Positions 35,850-47,440 of a DNA stretch of 64,000 bases are shown here, one piece after another. The position numbers were made by a program, and so were the translations under genes. The DNA comes from Aplidium turbinatum (taxonomy: Eukaryota; Chordata; Ascidiacea; Aplousobranchia; Polyclinidae), in assembly GCA_918807975.1 (NCBI GenBank), contig OU964925.1:25145608-25209607 (forward strand), given 5' to 3'. The notes beneath the pieces were generated by a model that did no database searches, was not told the origin of the DNA, and saw only the letters and a program-made list of their open reading frames with translations. Position 1 is the first letter of the stretch. Every line of letters begins with the position of its first letter.

Positions 35850-36790
35850 TTGTCTGGTGTATAAGTTGAACCTGCCTTTTTGAGGGAAAATTACTTGCGA
35901 ACATCTCGACCTATACGGTATTCGATCTTATCTTATCGAATACCATATATACTCGAGTATATACGGTATTCGATAAAGACTTTCGTTAAAAAAACAGAAG
36001 AGAAAACACTTCGCCGCTGTTAACGCTTTGAAGGTAAGTAATTAGCAAAATGAGCGAAACTAAGCTAATAAGACTGATAGCGGGTTTCCACTCTGCTTGA
36101 GATCATGATTTTTTGCGTTTCATTTCGATAACTTCACTGTCTTGGTCATTGTTATTCATTCGCACGAAAAGGAAATGAATCGGCTTGTTTTCCAACTGTT
36201 CCAATTATGAGCTAACAATATCAACATTTTTACAACTGGGAGTAGGCTACTGCTTGTGTAAAACTAATTGTTTTAAACAGCGGTTGTAATAAATTCGATT
36301 TGCGACCTAGGTGTCAATATGAACAAGACACTAAGCTTAATCAAAGACTATTTTAATTGAGTAAAACAGCGTTATGGTTATGACGTCATCACCTTTCTCG
36401 CCCCCCAAGGTTTTTTGAAAAGTCGGCGCCTATGCATCATACGATGCATCATCATACGGTCACACGGAAACGCACTGCGTGTCTGCAGTTCTGATAACTG
36501 CGCAAACCCTATGAAGAAAGAAAAAAGTTGCTTGGAACAAACAGTCCATGAAGAAAAAAGTCGGTGCGCAAGACGAAAAATATAAACTTTACATTGTTTA
36601 ACGTTGCACACTGTTCATTTAAGAGATTTATTTTCGAATCCTGATATCCCAAAAAAAAACTGCAATTGAGATTCGAATCTCTAAGATTCGATATTCTGTA
36701 TTGTGCATCCCTAAGTGATGCCATGACCGGTCAAATAGTGTTTCAGATTCAAAGATCGGCGCCGGTGAAATAGCCACTGCCTTTTTCATA

Positions 36791-37861
36791 ACAAAAAAAA
36801 AACTTTATTGATTATATACTGCTAAATCAGCATTACTGCTAATATTAATTTTTTTCTTATTGAGAAAATTACCAGTATAAAGCAGCTTTCATCAATATCA
36901 ATTTGCAAAAATTTATTAAATGTTTGACATCAAAAGTTTAACATTAGCTACGTATACATTTGCTTCATTGATGTCTCAGACCCAAACAACATATATTGGC
37001 CACTTTATAAAGACGCAATCACTATTCTTACCACATTTTATAAATATAGCCTCTGAGGCAATATGCACACATTCACTCGAACATGACACAGTTTTTCTTT
37101 CACCTCTTTAAAACAAAAAGTAAGAGAATAACGATGATAACCTCTAATTTTAAGATTTTTTTTCTTGATTGAATTGTTTGCTGGTGCATGGTTTCTTGGG
37201 TTGACATTCTGAAAATTATTACCTTGACACCACCTGGACGCTCTTTTTTAAACTAAGGTCTAATTCGCAGCGACTCAATTGTTAGGCTACCGGTACCTAC
37301 TGCTTTTTTTTCAGCAAATTTGATTTGAGATCAGTCCAATTTTTTATGTTTTAATTATATATGATTAATAAAGTTAGAGTATTTTTTTTAATTTGCTAAA
37401 ATTTGAGAATTTTTCTGGGTAAGTTTACGTGAAGTTTAGGTATCAAAAAGGAATGTGACCCCGTTTGCTGAACTGTCATTGAAACTTGAATGTGATCTTT
37501 GTTTTCATGCAATGCATTTTTGCTCCAACAAGTAAGTTTGGGGCTGCTAAAATCAACAATACTTGTTTAAAATAATACTTTTATCAACGTACAAAGTGAG
37601 CATTTGCTTCCAAAAATTTTTCTTTTGTGCAAGTTTGTTTCTTATTGTCAGGTTAAATCTGATCCATTAATATTCATTGTCTTGTCATTGTTTAGAATGT
37701 CTGCCACATTTTTGATTACGATTACCTATTTTTATTAAGTTTACTGTACCTTCTATCAAAAATGCACTGACTTTTAGGGTTACAATTACCATACAGTACA
37801 TTAGAGAGAAAAAAACCTTTTATTTTGTCTACTGCGAAAAATAGTATACGGTACCCGTACT
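36791..37861. other. Intergenic DNA with a decayed piece of element F
   Basis: 37,255-37,390 resembles the arm of element F (CGACTCAATTGTTAGGCT matches CTGACTCAATCGTTAGGCT). Otherwise no gene or repeat boundary was recognised. Confidence 0.5.
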
Positions 37862-38750
37862 GTCATCATCATAATCCATCGTCGGTTTGTTCCCCACTAG
37901 TGGGGGTGGCCGATTGTTTCCGCGCAGCAATTGTTTTAATCCCTTTTCTCCATTTCACTCTGTCCCTTGCATCTTCCTCCTTCAGTCCGACTTTTTTAAA
38001 TTCATCCTTCACTTGTTGTTTCCACGTTCTTCTTGGACGACCGCGTTTCCTCTTCCGATCCACCTTTAGATCTGGTGCCTTTCTAAGAAAACTTCCTTCC
38101 TCCCTCCTTATCACATGTCCATACCATCTTACTCCATTTGCCCTTGCCAGTTGGTCTATGGTCTCTCTCATCTCTAGCATATCCAACACTTCTTCAGTCC
38201 TTTTTTCCCTTCTCGTTTTCACCCCACACATTGCTCTCACCATTGACCTTTCCGTTCTTCTCAGGATTGCTAGTTCACTCTCTCTCAATATCCATGTCTC
38301 GCTACCATATAGCATTGCAGGCCGCACACAGCTTCGATATACTTTCCCTTTCATCCTTAGTGAAAATTTTCTGCCATACAACATTTCCCCACATTCCCTG
38401 AACTTTGCCCAGCCCAATCTTGCCCTTGTTGTCACCGCTGCTTCACATCCATCACTTCCATTTATCCGATCACCCAGATAACAGAAGTCTGTCACTGTTT
38501 CGATGCCATGGCAGAACTCATCATCATGGCTTTCCACTTCATTCCTTTCTTTACTGCATTTCCCACAAACAAAACACTTCGCCAATCTTGTTGCGGCTCT
38601 CTTGACATTAGCACATCTTGCATGTACCCACTTTCCACAATCCTTGCATTGCATTGAATTTCTCATCACTCTCTTGCCACATATTCCACAGGGATCTACT
38701 TTGCTCTCAACAACTGTTCCTTCTGCTCCACTCACTGTACAAATTTATAT
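37862..38750 (-). pseudogene. LINE 3' end: reverse-transcriptase C-terminus with zinc cluster
   Basis: A 288-codon open frame on the minus strand begins with a PHD/RING-like zinc cluster (CGICGKRVMRNSMQCKDCGK, then H-x2-C and C-x2-C). It continues through FCYLGDRINGSDGCEAAV, MLYGSETWILRESELAILRR, ANGVRWYGHVIRREEG and KRKRGRPRRTWKQQVKDE, to the stop at 37,869. This is the C-terminal part of an RTE-like non-LTR retrotransposon, recognised from remembered relatives. It is 5'-truncated (no catalytic YADD). It ends in a short ATG/ATC microsatellite. The frame is open to its end, so insertion is young. A near-identical copy runs off the window at 63,546. Confidence 0.85.
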
Positions 38751-39119
38751 ATCATGACGGAATTGTTACCAGTAAGTGATGTGAGTATTTCAACAATTAA
38801 TCATGCAATTTTGAAGTGCATGTAGGCCTAGCTGATGCTACACACTACCATTAACTTGTTTTCTTTTCCATCTGCTCAATCCAAATCTGCAACCAACTAG
38901 CACCTAGACAAGACAAAAATTTAATAAGTTGAAGTCAGTTTCATAAGTGGAAACTCCACCAATGCCTACTGAAAAAAGTGATTGGTTTCATTTCAACAGC
39001 TTAACTTTGAATATTCACAGTTTTTATTGGCGCTGAAATTGAACTTAAAATTAGATTTTGGACTCTCAATTTTCATTTTTCGAGAGTTGAAATCGAGATT
39101 CTGGAGGACCGACCATGAC
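38751..39119. other. Intergenic DNA, nothing recognised
   Basis: No gene or repeat supported between the LINE and the hAT element. Confidence 0.5.
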
Positions 39120-39966
39120 CAGGGTTACCAGATACTCAAGCTATAGTAAGGCCAAATTCATTATAAAATAAGGCCAACATTTTTATTTACTTCTATTAAG
39201 GCTAAATAAACGCTCACAACTTAATTAAAATATTTTTTTGTAAATGCCATTTAACGATCAAGCATAACAGAAAATAAATTAACACTGTCAGAGCATAATG
39301 TTTATTTGGATAATCTGTTTAATAAACAATTACTGTAGTAGCAGAAAAACTAGAATTCATTATCACTTTAATTCATCATCAGTATGCCTTACTTACTGTA
39401 TACGTACTTACTCATTTTCAATACTTGGAGAATAGGCTATAGGCTACCTTAACCTTTCAAAAAAATGATCAAAATATAACTGTTTCTGATAAAATTGGTT
39501 CTTTCTATTAATTCTTATTAATATTACCCTATAATCAGCAGGTCTATGAAGTTTTTAGATGGTTTACAGAATCAATTGCTTACACATTACTATGCAGTTG
39601 GTAGCCTACTATGTACTGACTGCTGACTAAGCTAAAGAGAATTCACTAATTAGGCTACTTGGCAATAGTCCCGATACCCGGTTCAACTCAATAGAACCAC
39701 CCTGCCACAGCTAACACATTCTCTACTCTCTATGTCTCTACTTAGTAATTAAAACGGATATAGTTCAGGCTTTATGTGATGATAAGTGATGCTTTTATTT
39801 GCAATTTACTTAAAATAATACTTTCTAAACCGTTCAAAATTTGCAGTCATAAAAAGGGCCAAATAAGGCCATAAAAAGGGCCAAATCAATTTTTTTAAGC
39901 CAACTGCAATTTAGAAAGGCCAGATTTTTGGAATTTGGTCTAAAGAAAGGCCATCTGGCAACTTTA
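39120..39966. mobile_element. Non-autonomous hAT-type element
   Basis: Ends CAGGGTTACCAGAT and TAAAGTTGCCAGAT (complement), 8-bp duplication ACCATGAC (39,112-39,119; 39,967-39,974). Subterminal AAGGCCAAAT-type repeats occur at both ends. No coding sequence. Confidence 0.85.
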
Positions 39967-40217
39967 ACCATGACATCGCCTAATCACAGGCTTGAATGAT
40001 TTCACAACGACTCAGAAAATTCCAGAAAAAAGGTTTTTAAAACTACATTGACTGTACAGATCGAAAATTCTCTACTGACTCATTTAAAATTATACGCAAA
40101 GGCAAATCCCAATTTGACACAAAAATTCAGGAAGCACTGTTAATCAAACGCTACAATCCAAATTTAAACAAACAATTATTTGCTGGAGGCGCGTCCATTC
40201 TCCTCAACATTTACTAG

Positions 40218-40368
40218 CAGGGGCTCTATCCACTTTTATAATTCGAGGGGGGGGGGTGATTTATAGACAGTGGGCTAAAATCGTCTTAGTCATTCCAAAC
40301 CACTTCAATAAGTGGTGGGGTGATCACCCCCACAACCCCCCCCCCCCCCCCCTTGGATACAGCCCATG
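40218..40368. mobile_element. 151-bp hAT-type MITE
   Basis: Ends CAGGGGCTCTATCCA and CATGGGCTGTATCCA (complement) with perfect 8-bp duplication TTTACTAG. Long G and C runs lie just inside the ends. Confidence 0.88.
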
Positions 40369-40388
40369 TTTACTAGATGCATCATGTA

Positions 40389-41368
40389 GGGGAGAGTGGG
40401 GTTAGTTGGAAGGCGGGATTAGTTGAAAAATTATCATTATTTTAAATCTCGATGACTTTTTAAAATATTTACTGCCACCATATGATGTAGTTTATACAAA
40501 CGCATAATCCATGTTAGTTTCGATTTGTTGAGTCAAGTTATGCCTGTTTGGCTGACAATTTTGTATTTTCGTACTTTCGAAGTAAAATTTTGGGCGTTTT
40601 AAGAAACATCTTTGCGTCGATGTCGTTAAAGATAGGCAGAAGTTTTTTGGTGTGTGTCAGCTGTAGGTGTTCTACAACACCAAGAAATAAACAAATTTTA
40701 GTCAAATGCACCATGCTTGAATATTTTAGGAAAATAGTTTGTCATATGCTAATGGGGCTAGTTGGAAAATAGTGGGTGGGGTTAGTTGGAAAATGGTTTG
40801 ATAACAGTATGAAGATGTAGTATGATACGAGTATATCGTCGTGGTACGATAGTAAGTAGTATAAGCTCCAATGTACTTGTTTTAAGCAGATATATATAGG
40901 CTACTGGTAAAATTTTAATTTGAATAGCTTGGAAAGTGCAATATAGGCTATACGGTATCACAAGTTTTTTGAATGAGTTTATTAAAAAACGTTATAAAAA
41001 AACTTTTACGATGATTAGGTGTAGAATTTATTGCATTTTGATTTCAAAGCAAGTAAACATATCTTCTTACAACACCATGTAAATGTTTGTTGGTTGAAAA
41101 AAGAGTATCCAGTTAATTAGTGTGCTGTAAACTGACGTTTTTCAACTAACCCCAGGCATGGGGTTAGTTGGAAAATCAATTGTATGTTTGTTTATTTTAA
41201 ATTTGCATTAAAAGTTAAATTGACTGAATACTTATTTTTAGTTGTATGATAGAGGACACCATAGGTGATAATTTAAGCCGCTTTAAGTGGTCAGGTTATG
41301 CAGTATGCACCGATTGTTTTAAATTCCACTTCAATAAAAAAAACTTTCCAACTAACCCCAGTCTCCCC
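40389..41368. mobile_element. DNA transposon with GGGGAGAGTGGGGTTAG ends
   Basis: Ends GGGGAGAGTGGGGTTAGTTG and GGGGAGACTGGGGTTAGTTG (complement) between TA dinucleotides, suggesting a TA duplication. The phrase GGGGTTAGTTGGAAAAT recurs internally (40,760, 40,780, 41,160). No transposase recognised. Related but distinct ends occur at 51,240-52,054. Confidence 0.82.
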
Positions 41369-41456
41369 TACCCGTGTTGCAAATTCTTTTGTAGTCACGC
41401 AGTTGCTTTTCCTAATGTAATTTATTTTCTGTTTGTCTGTATGTTTTTCACACTAT

Positions 41457-42107
41457 CCTTGGCGTAGCCAGGGGTGAAAAAGGGGCCATGCCCCCCCCAA
41501 ATTTTCAAAGTTTGGATTCCGAAGTTGAGCCATTTGTTGAAAATATAATCATTAATAAAATTAAAATGTAAATTTGTAAAAAATAATTAAATAATGTAAA
41601 AATTAAATAATAAAATTGTAGAAAGTTATATCGTTTTCCAAGACATCCGGCTATTAACACCTCCCAGGACTTGTTTTAGATACACAGAAAGACAATAACT
41701 TTTGCAAATCGTAGCCTATATCGCGCAAAGTTCACGCGATTTACGCTTCTTTTAACTAATCTGTGGAAGCAATTTTAGAATCGCTTACTCTGTTGGGTTT
41801 TTGTGTAGTTTTTGAGTAGCTGGGTTTTTGTTGTTCTCTAATTTCAGCCGCAGTTTTTGCCCGTTCGTGTGTAATAGCTACCGCGGTACCTTTAATAAGT
41901 TAATAGCTGTTTATCAGCTAAAAAATTTCATACAAATATGAAATATTACCCTAAAAGTGTTTCCAGAAAGCGCTATAATCCAATATTTAAGTGTAATTTT
42001 GCAAAAATTTTCAGGAGGAGCATGCCCCCCGGACTCCCCTAGAATACGTTCTAACCCCCCACCAGTTTTATTGCTTCCCTTGCTCAGCCCTCCATGATAC
42101 GCCACTG
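41457..42107. mobile_element. Degenerate hAT-type MITE
   Basis: Right end complement CAGTGGCGTATCATGG and left TTGGCGTAGCCAGGGG form a partial inverted repeat of the 'CAGTGGCGTAGC' class. No convincing duplication, so it is old. Confidence 0.55.
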
Positions 42108-42300
42108 CACATCAGGTGACTAATGTCTTAATCATACACTTTGTCGTTCTCTTCACTTCAGCAAATATTTGGTCTACCCAAAAAAATTTTTCTGGCTAGG
42201 CCACTGTAGGCTACACTATTGCTTTTAATCACGGAGTGTTTCTTGATGCTTATACCCAGGTAGCAATAGTCGGCGTGCAGCTGGCGTCATCAGGGCGGCG

Positions 42301-42456
42301 AGCGCTCACATTGGCGACATCGAAAATCGTTAGCTGTAGGACAGCGCCTCACTGGCGAATATCGTCATGATTTTTTTTCGTTAAAGTCATGACGATATTC
42401 GCCAGTCAGGCGCTGTCCTACAGCTAACGATTTTCGATGTCGCCAATGTGAGCGTT
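42301..42456. repeat. Near-perfect 70-bp-arm hairpin in element G
   Basis: GCTCACATTGGCGACATCG... through GAATATCGTCATGA (about 42,311-42,370) is repeated inverted at about 42,390-42,449, separated by a T-rich loop. The arms are almost identical, implying recent origin or gene conversion. Confidence 0.85.
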
Positions 42457-42879
42457 TTCTGCTAGCTCTGCGCCGTCGACTTTCGAGCGAGCGACGCGCT
42501 TTTGATTTTCGCTCACTTTCCGCTGGCAACGCGTCGTCGAGTTTCGTCAGATGGTGTTGGCTTCGTACGAAAGGCCGAGCTTCGCGCTTGATTAGAAAAA
42601 TTTCGTCATCATACCGTTTAGTTGCGCTTGATTGAAGTCACGTGCCATTTCAAACACGCGGTTGATTTGATTTGAAGAGTCTGTTTGTCTGATTAATTGT
42701 CTTTTGCGCTTGCTCAGTTATTGGGTAGACTGCTGTACAATAAACCTTACTTTGCACTTATTTTGCTGTACCCGGTTACGCCTACAGCATGTAAGAAAGT
42801 GTCGAAAGAGGGAACTGTGTCCTAGTCTATTGTGTTTTGACCTTAATTACATGAAGATTTAAGCAAGCTAACAAACGCT

Positions 42880-44619
42880 CTCTTTTTGATCTGGAAGAAA
42901 AGTTAGAAGAAGATGCGGATGTTTTGGCAGCTATTGTAAGTCACTGTATTCATTTGTTATACACTTTTATGCCACAAGCTACATGTGTGGTAGGCCATGT
43001 CGGAATAGGTACATGCAATCATATTCCGACATGGCTACACCAGCCTTATGTCATGCAACAACCGATCAGTTAAATTCTAACATGACCTGTGGACAAAATA
43101 TTTGTTATTGCACCTATAAAGTAACTGTTGTCATATTACAGTAGTTACATGTTTGTTTTCGCTTTGCAGGTGGTAACTACAGTAAATCATACTCAAAAAA
43201 GATTAGAACCTCCCAGACAGCAAAACCCGTCATTTTTACATTAATGTGACGTCTGCGGACATTGAACCAATGTAAAAATGACAGATTTTGCTGTCTGGGC
43301 TTTTAATTATTCAACTCTCAGTTTCAATTTTTAAAACTTGTTTGTTTTGCTCTGAATGCTTCCACATACATTTTGTGTGCAGAAATAATTTAGTTTGTAA
43401 AATAGAATCATGTTTATTAAACCAATTTATGATGATTTTTAAAGAATAACCTAACGATTAACCAATATATATAGAACGTGTGGTTGTTTGGTTTGAGTTT
43501 ACGATCTAGACTTCGCTTGTTACCTTGTTCAGTTCTAAACTGACTATTGAGTAACGTGTGGATGTTCATTTAACAGCGATGGAAAATAGCAACTGTTGGA
43601 GGAAATGATTGTACGGAAACTGTGTGGAGAGTTATGCGACTTTTAATGAATGACGATCTGGCCGCTCAGTTTAATTGGAATGGAAAAAACGAAAAAACTG
43701 CCTTTCTTGATCTGACAATAAAAAAGTGTTATTTGGTAAGTTTGTATTTATATAATTGTATATTTAAGTAGTTTTACGAGCTACCGTCAGTAATAAGTGC
43801 TGCAATGCTATTGCTAACACCATGCATACTACAGTACGATACGATGGTGGAAAATGCCAGGCTTCTTTGTTTTTATGAATGGAAGTTAAATATAAATCAA
43901 ATCAACTGAGGATTGACAAATTGGAAGATTTATCAAGGAATGAAATATTTTTCTGTAATATAAACGTTAAAATGTGACAACGTCCTGTAATATATCAGTT
44001 TCTACTATTTAGGCATGCCTTCCCAATATCACATGTGTGGTTGTTGTTGCAGGATAAAACACGGGTTTCAGCAGCACCTTATCACAAAAGATGTTTCAAT
44101 AATGCTGAGTATTATCACTGATGAATTATATTAAACCCCTCCCCCCGATGTGACGCTAACGTAACGCTTTACATCCCCTCCCCCCCCCCCGTCGCAGGCG
44201 TTACGTAATATTTGAACGTTCCCTAATTACAATTTTTTTATATTACTTCCCGTCTTGCTACGTCATAGGGGGGTTTATACAGTACATTTAATTGTAATGA
44301 ACCCCGCTCATGTCCTCATGCAGGTTAAGGATACTTGCCATCGGTTCGATCCCTAATAATGAGTTAGTAGTGTAATTAAGTTGTTGTTGTGAGCGAAATT
44401 GTTTTCACAGAGAGCTCCTATTGTATTATTACAGATGTGATTCGAAGGCAAGCCAAGGCGACGGACAAAGTTATTAAATCTGCAGTGAAGCGCTATTTGA
44501 AGGTGGCTGGTGACAGAAATGAAAAAAAAAGAACCGGGCAAACAAAACTTCCGGCGCAGATAAAAATTCGGACGATACATGAACGCTATCTGTTTTTTGA
44601 TTGTTCGTTGACCTTTTAG
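42880..44619 (+). pseudogene. DUF4806-like coding remnant inside element G
   Basis: Three exon-like pieces. About 42,880-42,935 gives LFDLEEKLEEDADVLAAI and ends at a GTAAGT donor. 43,577-43,735 (acceptor TTTAACAG, donor GTAAGT) gives GGNDCTETVWRVMRLLMNDD then LAAQFNWNGKNEKTAFLDL. About 44,430-44,619 gives DVIRRQAKATDKVIKSAVKR then YLKVAGDRNEKKR and a stop. The order and spacing (VRR.M..L.. LA..FNW.GK..K.AF.DL ... YL..AGDR) match the DUF4806 domain as I remember it. The first two exons are in phase 0, but the last needs another phase, so an exon is missing from my model or the gene is broken. DUF4806 function is unknown. Confidence 0.5.
43212..43299. mobile_element. CCCAGACAGCAAA MITE
   Basis: 88 bp; perfect ends CCCAGACAGCAAAA and TTTTGCTGTCTGGG, core ATTAATGTGACGTCTGCGGA. 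Same length as the copy at 35,762. Lies in an intron of the DUF4806-like remnant. Confidence 0.9.
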
Positions 44620-44673
44620 TGTTCTCTTTTGACATCTTGCTGCGAATTATTATTTTTGCGTGCCTCTTAATTC

Positions 44674-44924
44674 CGGAATGGCCCGTTTCGGTGAGTCCGA
44701 TTCGGTGAGTCCGATTCGGTTAGTCCGATTCGGTGAGTTCGATCCCTTAACGGGGGATTTTTTCAAATTTTTTTTAAATTATCAGGTACCATAGCCTAAT
44801 TATCATTGCCGTTTTAGGGTTAGGGGTTAGGAGTTAAGGTTAGTGGTTAGAAGTTAGGAACTCACCGAATCAGACTCACCGAATCGGACTCACCGAATCG
44901 GACTCACCGAATAGTAGCAGACCC
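44674..44924 (+). mobile_element. CGGTGAG-family MITE, copy 6
   Basis: Full end plan with four left and four right units and a telomere-like middle. The expected 9-bp duplication is not recognisable (TCTTAATTC against TTCTAACTT). Confidence 0.85.
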
Positions 44925-45298
44925 TTCTAACTTTGGGCGAACGTTTAAATAAATTTTTCTAAAAATTAGATTTTTACGCTTTGTTTATTCTTTTCCCCAG
45001 ATGACAGAATAGGTTTTAACATCCTCACGTGTTGAAAAACAAAGAAAATTTGATTTTGTAGATTTTAGTCAGACTGTTAATTTTCAATAGCAGTCTGATT
45101 TTGCGTGTTTCAACTTACTTTTTCTCATTTGCTACTGCCTTCCCAAGCCAACAAGAAAGTTTTTTGTCATTATAGGAAACCGCAAAAAGTAAAAACATCT
45201 CAAAAAATGTCAGTCAAGCACTAGCAGTAGCTGTAATCAAAATCTGCAAAATGTGACAAATCAGGCCACATCTCCAGGTGGCCATGATTTACCTAATG

Positions 45299-46140
45299 CA
45301 GTGGTCTCCAACCTTTTTAAGAAGCGACCCCAAATTACATGAAAATGATTTTCAACTTTTACATGCGACCCCATTTTGTTTTTCCCAAAATCGTAAGAAA
45401 AATTTGACTTTGCACTGTCTGTAACGACACTCTGGACTGAAAAGGTGCTTTTCAATCCAGAGTGTCGTTACAGTTGTAGTGCAATGTCAAATTTATCTTA
45501 CAATTTTTCATTTACATATATTGCAAATTGAATCCCTGATGAGGACACACCTACGTGTCGAAAACGTGAGTTATGATGTTATATATTTTGTTTTGTGTTT
45601 AATACATTATGTTAAACCCGCTAAACTTTAAGACAGATTACACACTTTGGTTTGCCATTAAATTCAGTGAAACCAAGTTTTAAAAAAGCCTCGTCATATG
45701 ATATTTTTCTGGTATTTTTTTGCTGCCATTTTTGTATAATATTTAGCTATACTTACTAGCTACAAATTACCATTACTAGCTGCAAAGCAAACCATAAACA
45801 GCCGATGAAATGTTGCACACTACACTTGCAAAAATAACTATTCGCTCGTTCTGGAGTCACCTTGAATAATAAAAAGTTAGTCTAAACTAGCATCGCAAAT
45901 GCTTTTGCTCTGTCCTACTTGTCGCAACTATTCCGTTTTTTATTATTGCACCACGAGGTAGCAAGCTGTACTCCAAAACACAGGCAAAGGTTGCAAACTA
46001 GAACAAAAAAGTATCAGTCTTTTTTTCGGTAATGAATTGAAACGGTAACAAATTGAATAGCCTATGGTGAGTTGTGGCGACCCCAGGAAAAGTTAAGGCG
46101 ACCCCACTTGGGGTCGCGACCCACAGGTTGGAGAGCACTG
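45299..46140. mobile_element. hAT-type element (CAGTGGTCTCCAACCT)
   Basis: Ends CAGTGGTCTCCAACCT and CAGTGCTCTCCAACCT (complement), perfect 8-bp duplication ACCTAATG (45,291-45,298; 46,141-46,148). GCGACCCCA phrases lie subterminally. A Penelope-like foldback occupies about 45,375-45,665. Confidence 0.92.
45375..45665. mobile_element. Penelope-like foldback with hammerhead-like core
   Basis: Short inverted arms (45,388-45,430; 45,455-45,503; TGTAACGACACTCTGGA type) are followed by CTGATGAGGACAC, a six-base loop, GTGTCGAAAACG at about 45,537-45,567 and the tail TTAATACATTATGTTAAA, which also occurs in the 34,669 element (TAATCCATTATGTTAAA). Borders are approximate and no duplication was found. 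Confidence 0.55.
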
Positions 46141-47440
46141 ACCTAATGGATGTCGGAACGCATTAATCACTCATGATTGTTGGTATAGCCTACTGCATGT
46201 ATCCTACGTGAATTTACATTTTTTTTCATGCAATGGTATGTTATGTGGGTTTGAATTTTGTGCTATTTGGCTTTGAAGTTGCCAGCATGACAGCCACAAC
46301 AGATGTGCAAACGAAAATGCGTTATGGTCGTCGTTCAGGCGGCCCTTCCCTATAATTGTGGCTGCCGTGCTGGCAACCCTCAAAGCCAGATAGCACAAAA
46401 AACTCATTAATTTGAATTTCCCTGCTGGCTACGTATTAATCTTTATTACATCATAAAGCACAGTGGAAGCAATAGTAGTGTTCTTGATGTTGCTGTGTAT
46501 TTTCTTCCAGTGCTGTGATTTTGACGTATTGCAATACCTATCATATATGCTTATATAATTATGATACTGTCGTATGTAGTACACAATTGGTTTCTAACCG
46601 GGAGTAAATTTTACTTACCCCTACCCTAGGCCTAAGGTAAATCTTGCAAGCAAACATTTTAATCAAACTCATTATAGTTTCGAAAACCAAGAAAGTTTTT
46701 TTTAATATAATTTTTTGCTTAAAAATTATTGTTTCGCGAAAACTGTCAAAATTCACTTAACAGCTGCTGGGCTTTTACAAATAATCTCATGTTTACAGTC
46801 TTTAGCTTTGCTCTCACATGGCTTGGACTTGAAAATTATTCTGTTATTTGTATTACAAATGATCAGAAAAACCGCCATTCATTATTAACTGAAACATTTT
46901 TTAGCATTGTGTTACGAAAATGAAGCTGTGGTAAGACTGTGTATTAAAAATCTTCATTGTTTTCGTTGTTTTACATTCTTGAATTGCCACAAACCAAACG
47001 CTTTAACCACAAAAAGACGAATAATACACGAAATGCTTCAAAAAGTTTTAGTGTTTTGTTTTGATAATTTCGCAAACAACAGCTGCTTCTGGTGGCTGAA
47101 AAAAAAGGGCTTCAGCAGGGCGACATTCGTCAGTCCGACATTCGTCAGTCCAGCGACAGCGCGCGCAGCCGCAAAAACGTGCCAGTAAGTTTAGCGAAGT
47201 TTGTTGGCGTACAGACAGCGCGCCGTTAACTAACTTGAGCGACTTTCGCGATCGAGGCGCTTACGCACAGCCGACTTTATTGTCGATTTTCGTCAGCGTT
47301 ACGCCGGCTATGCGATGAGCAGATCGGTGGCGGCTGGATGGCGATTATCGCTGGCGCATCGCCAATAACTTCGCTAGCGTGGAGCTGGCTAGACGCCAAT
47401 CTTTGCTACTTGGGTAGTCAGTTAGTTAGTTACCTTCAAG

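Larger units (their letters stand above)
34376..36434. mobile_element. Element D2: internally deleted relative of element D
   Basis: Ends CATACGCGCCGACTT and AAGTCGGCGCCTATG with perfect 8-bp duplication CATCATAC (34,368-34,375; 36,435-36,442). Reverse-complemented, it follows D from 23,692 to about 24,946 and then jumps to about 28,106-28,242. It is further interrupted by a Penelope-like foldback and by a MITE at 35,762-35,849. Confidence 0.92.
34161..36713. mobile_element. Element E: hAT-type, inside element F
   Basis: Perfect ends TAGGGATGCACAATACAGAA and complement. The 8-bp duplication AGTGACGC/AGTGATGC has one C/T difference. Only about 490 bp belong to E itself, including a TTCGAATCT-rich subterminal stretch. 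The rest is the inserted element D2. Confidence 0.88.
33386..36781. mobile_element. Element F: foldback with 9-bp duplication hosting three further layers
   Basis: Ends GGCAGTAGCTATTTAACCGG and GGCAGTGGCTATTTCACCGG (complement) flanked by TTTTTCATA (33,377-33,385; 36,782-36,790). Arms of about 375 bp (33,386-33,760 and 33,845-34,160 plus 36,714-36,781) are inverted copies. Each arm includes a tRNA-like stretch (near 33,543-33,613). Element E interrupts the right arm. A decayed relative of the arm sequence lies at 37,255-37,390. Confidence 0.88.
42255..47414. mobile_element. Element G: 5.2-kb transposon carrying a DUF4806-like gene
   Basis: Ends CCCAGGTAGCAA and TTGCTACTTGGG flanked by TA on both sides. 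GC-rich subterminal regions (42,255-42,600; 47,105-47,414) are full of CGACTTTCG / GCGATTTTCG phrases. Inside are an intron-containing coding remnant, a CGGTGAG MITE (44,674-44,924), a CCCAGACAGCAAA MITE and a hAT element (45,299-46,140). TA duplication with this end type is shared with several superfamilies; I do not assign one. Confidence 0.75.

Noticed and set aside
37825-38757. Plus-strand frames up to 218 codons over the LINE
   Set aside because: Antisense of the LINE open frame; the minus-strand product has clear motifs.
44300-44360. GGTTCGATCCC, a good B-box sequence
   Set aside because: The upstream half does not form a tRNA; at best a SINE relic without a second copy.
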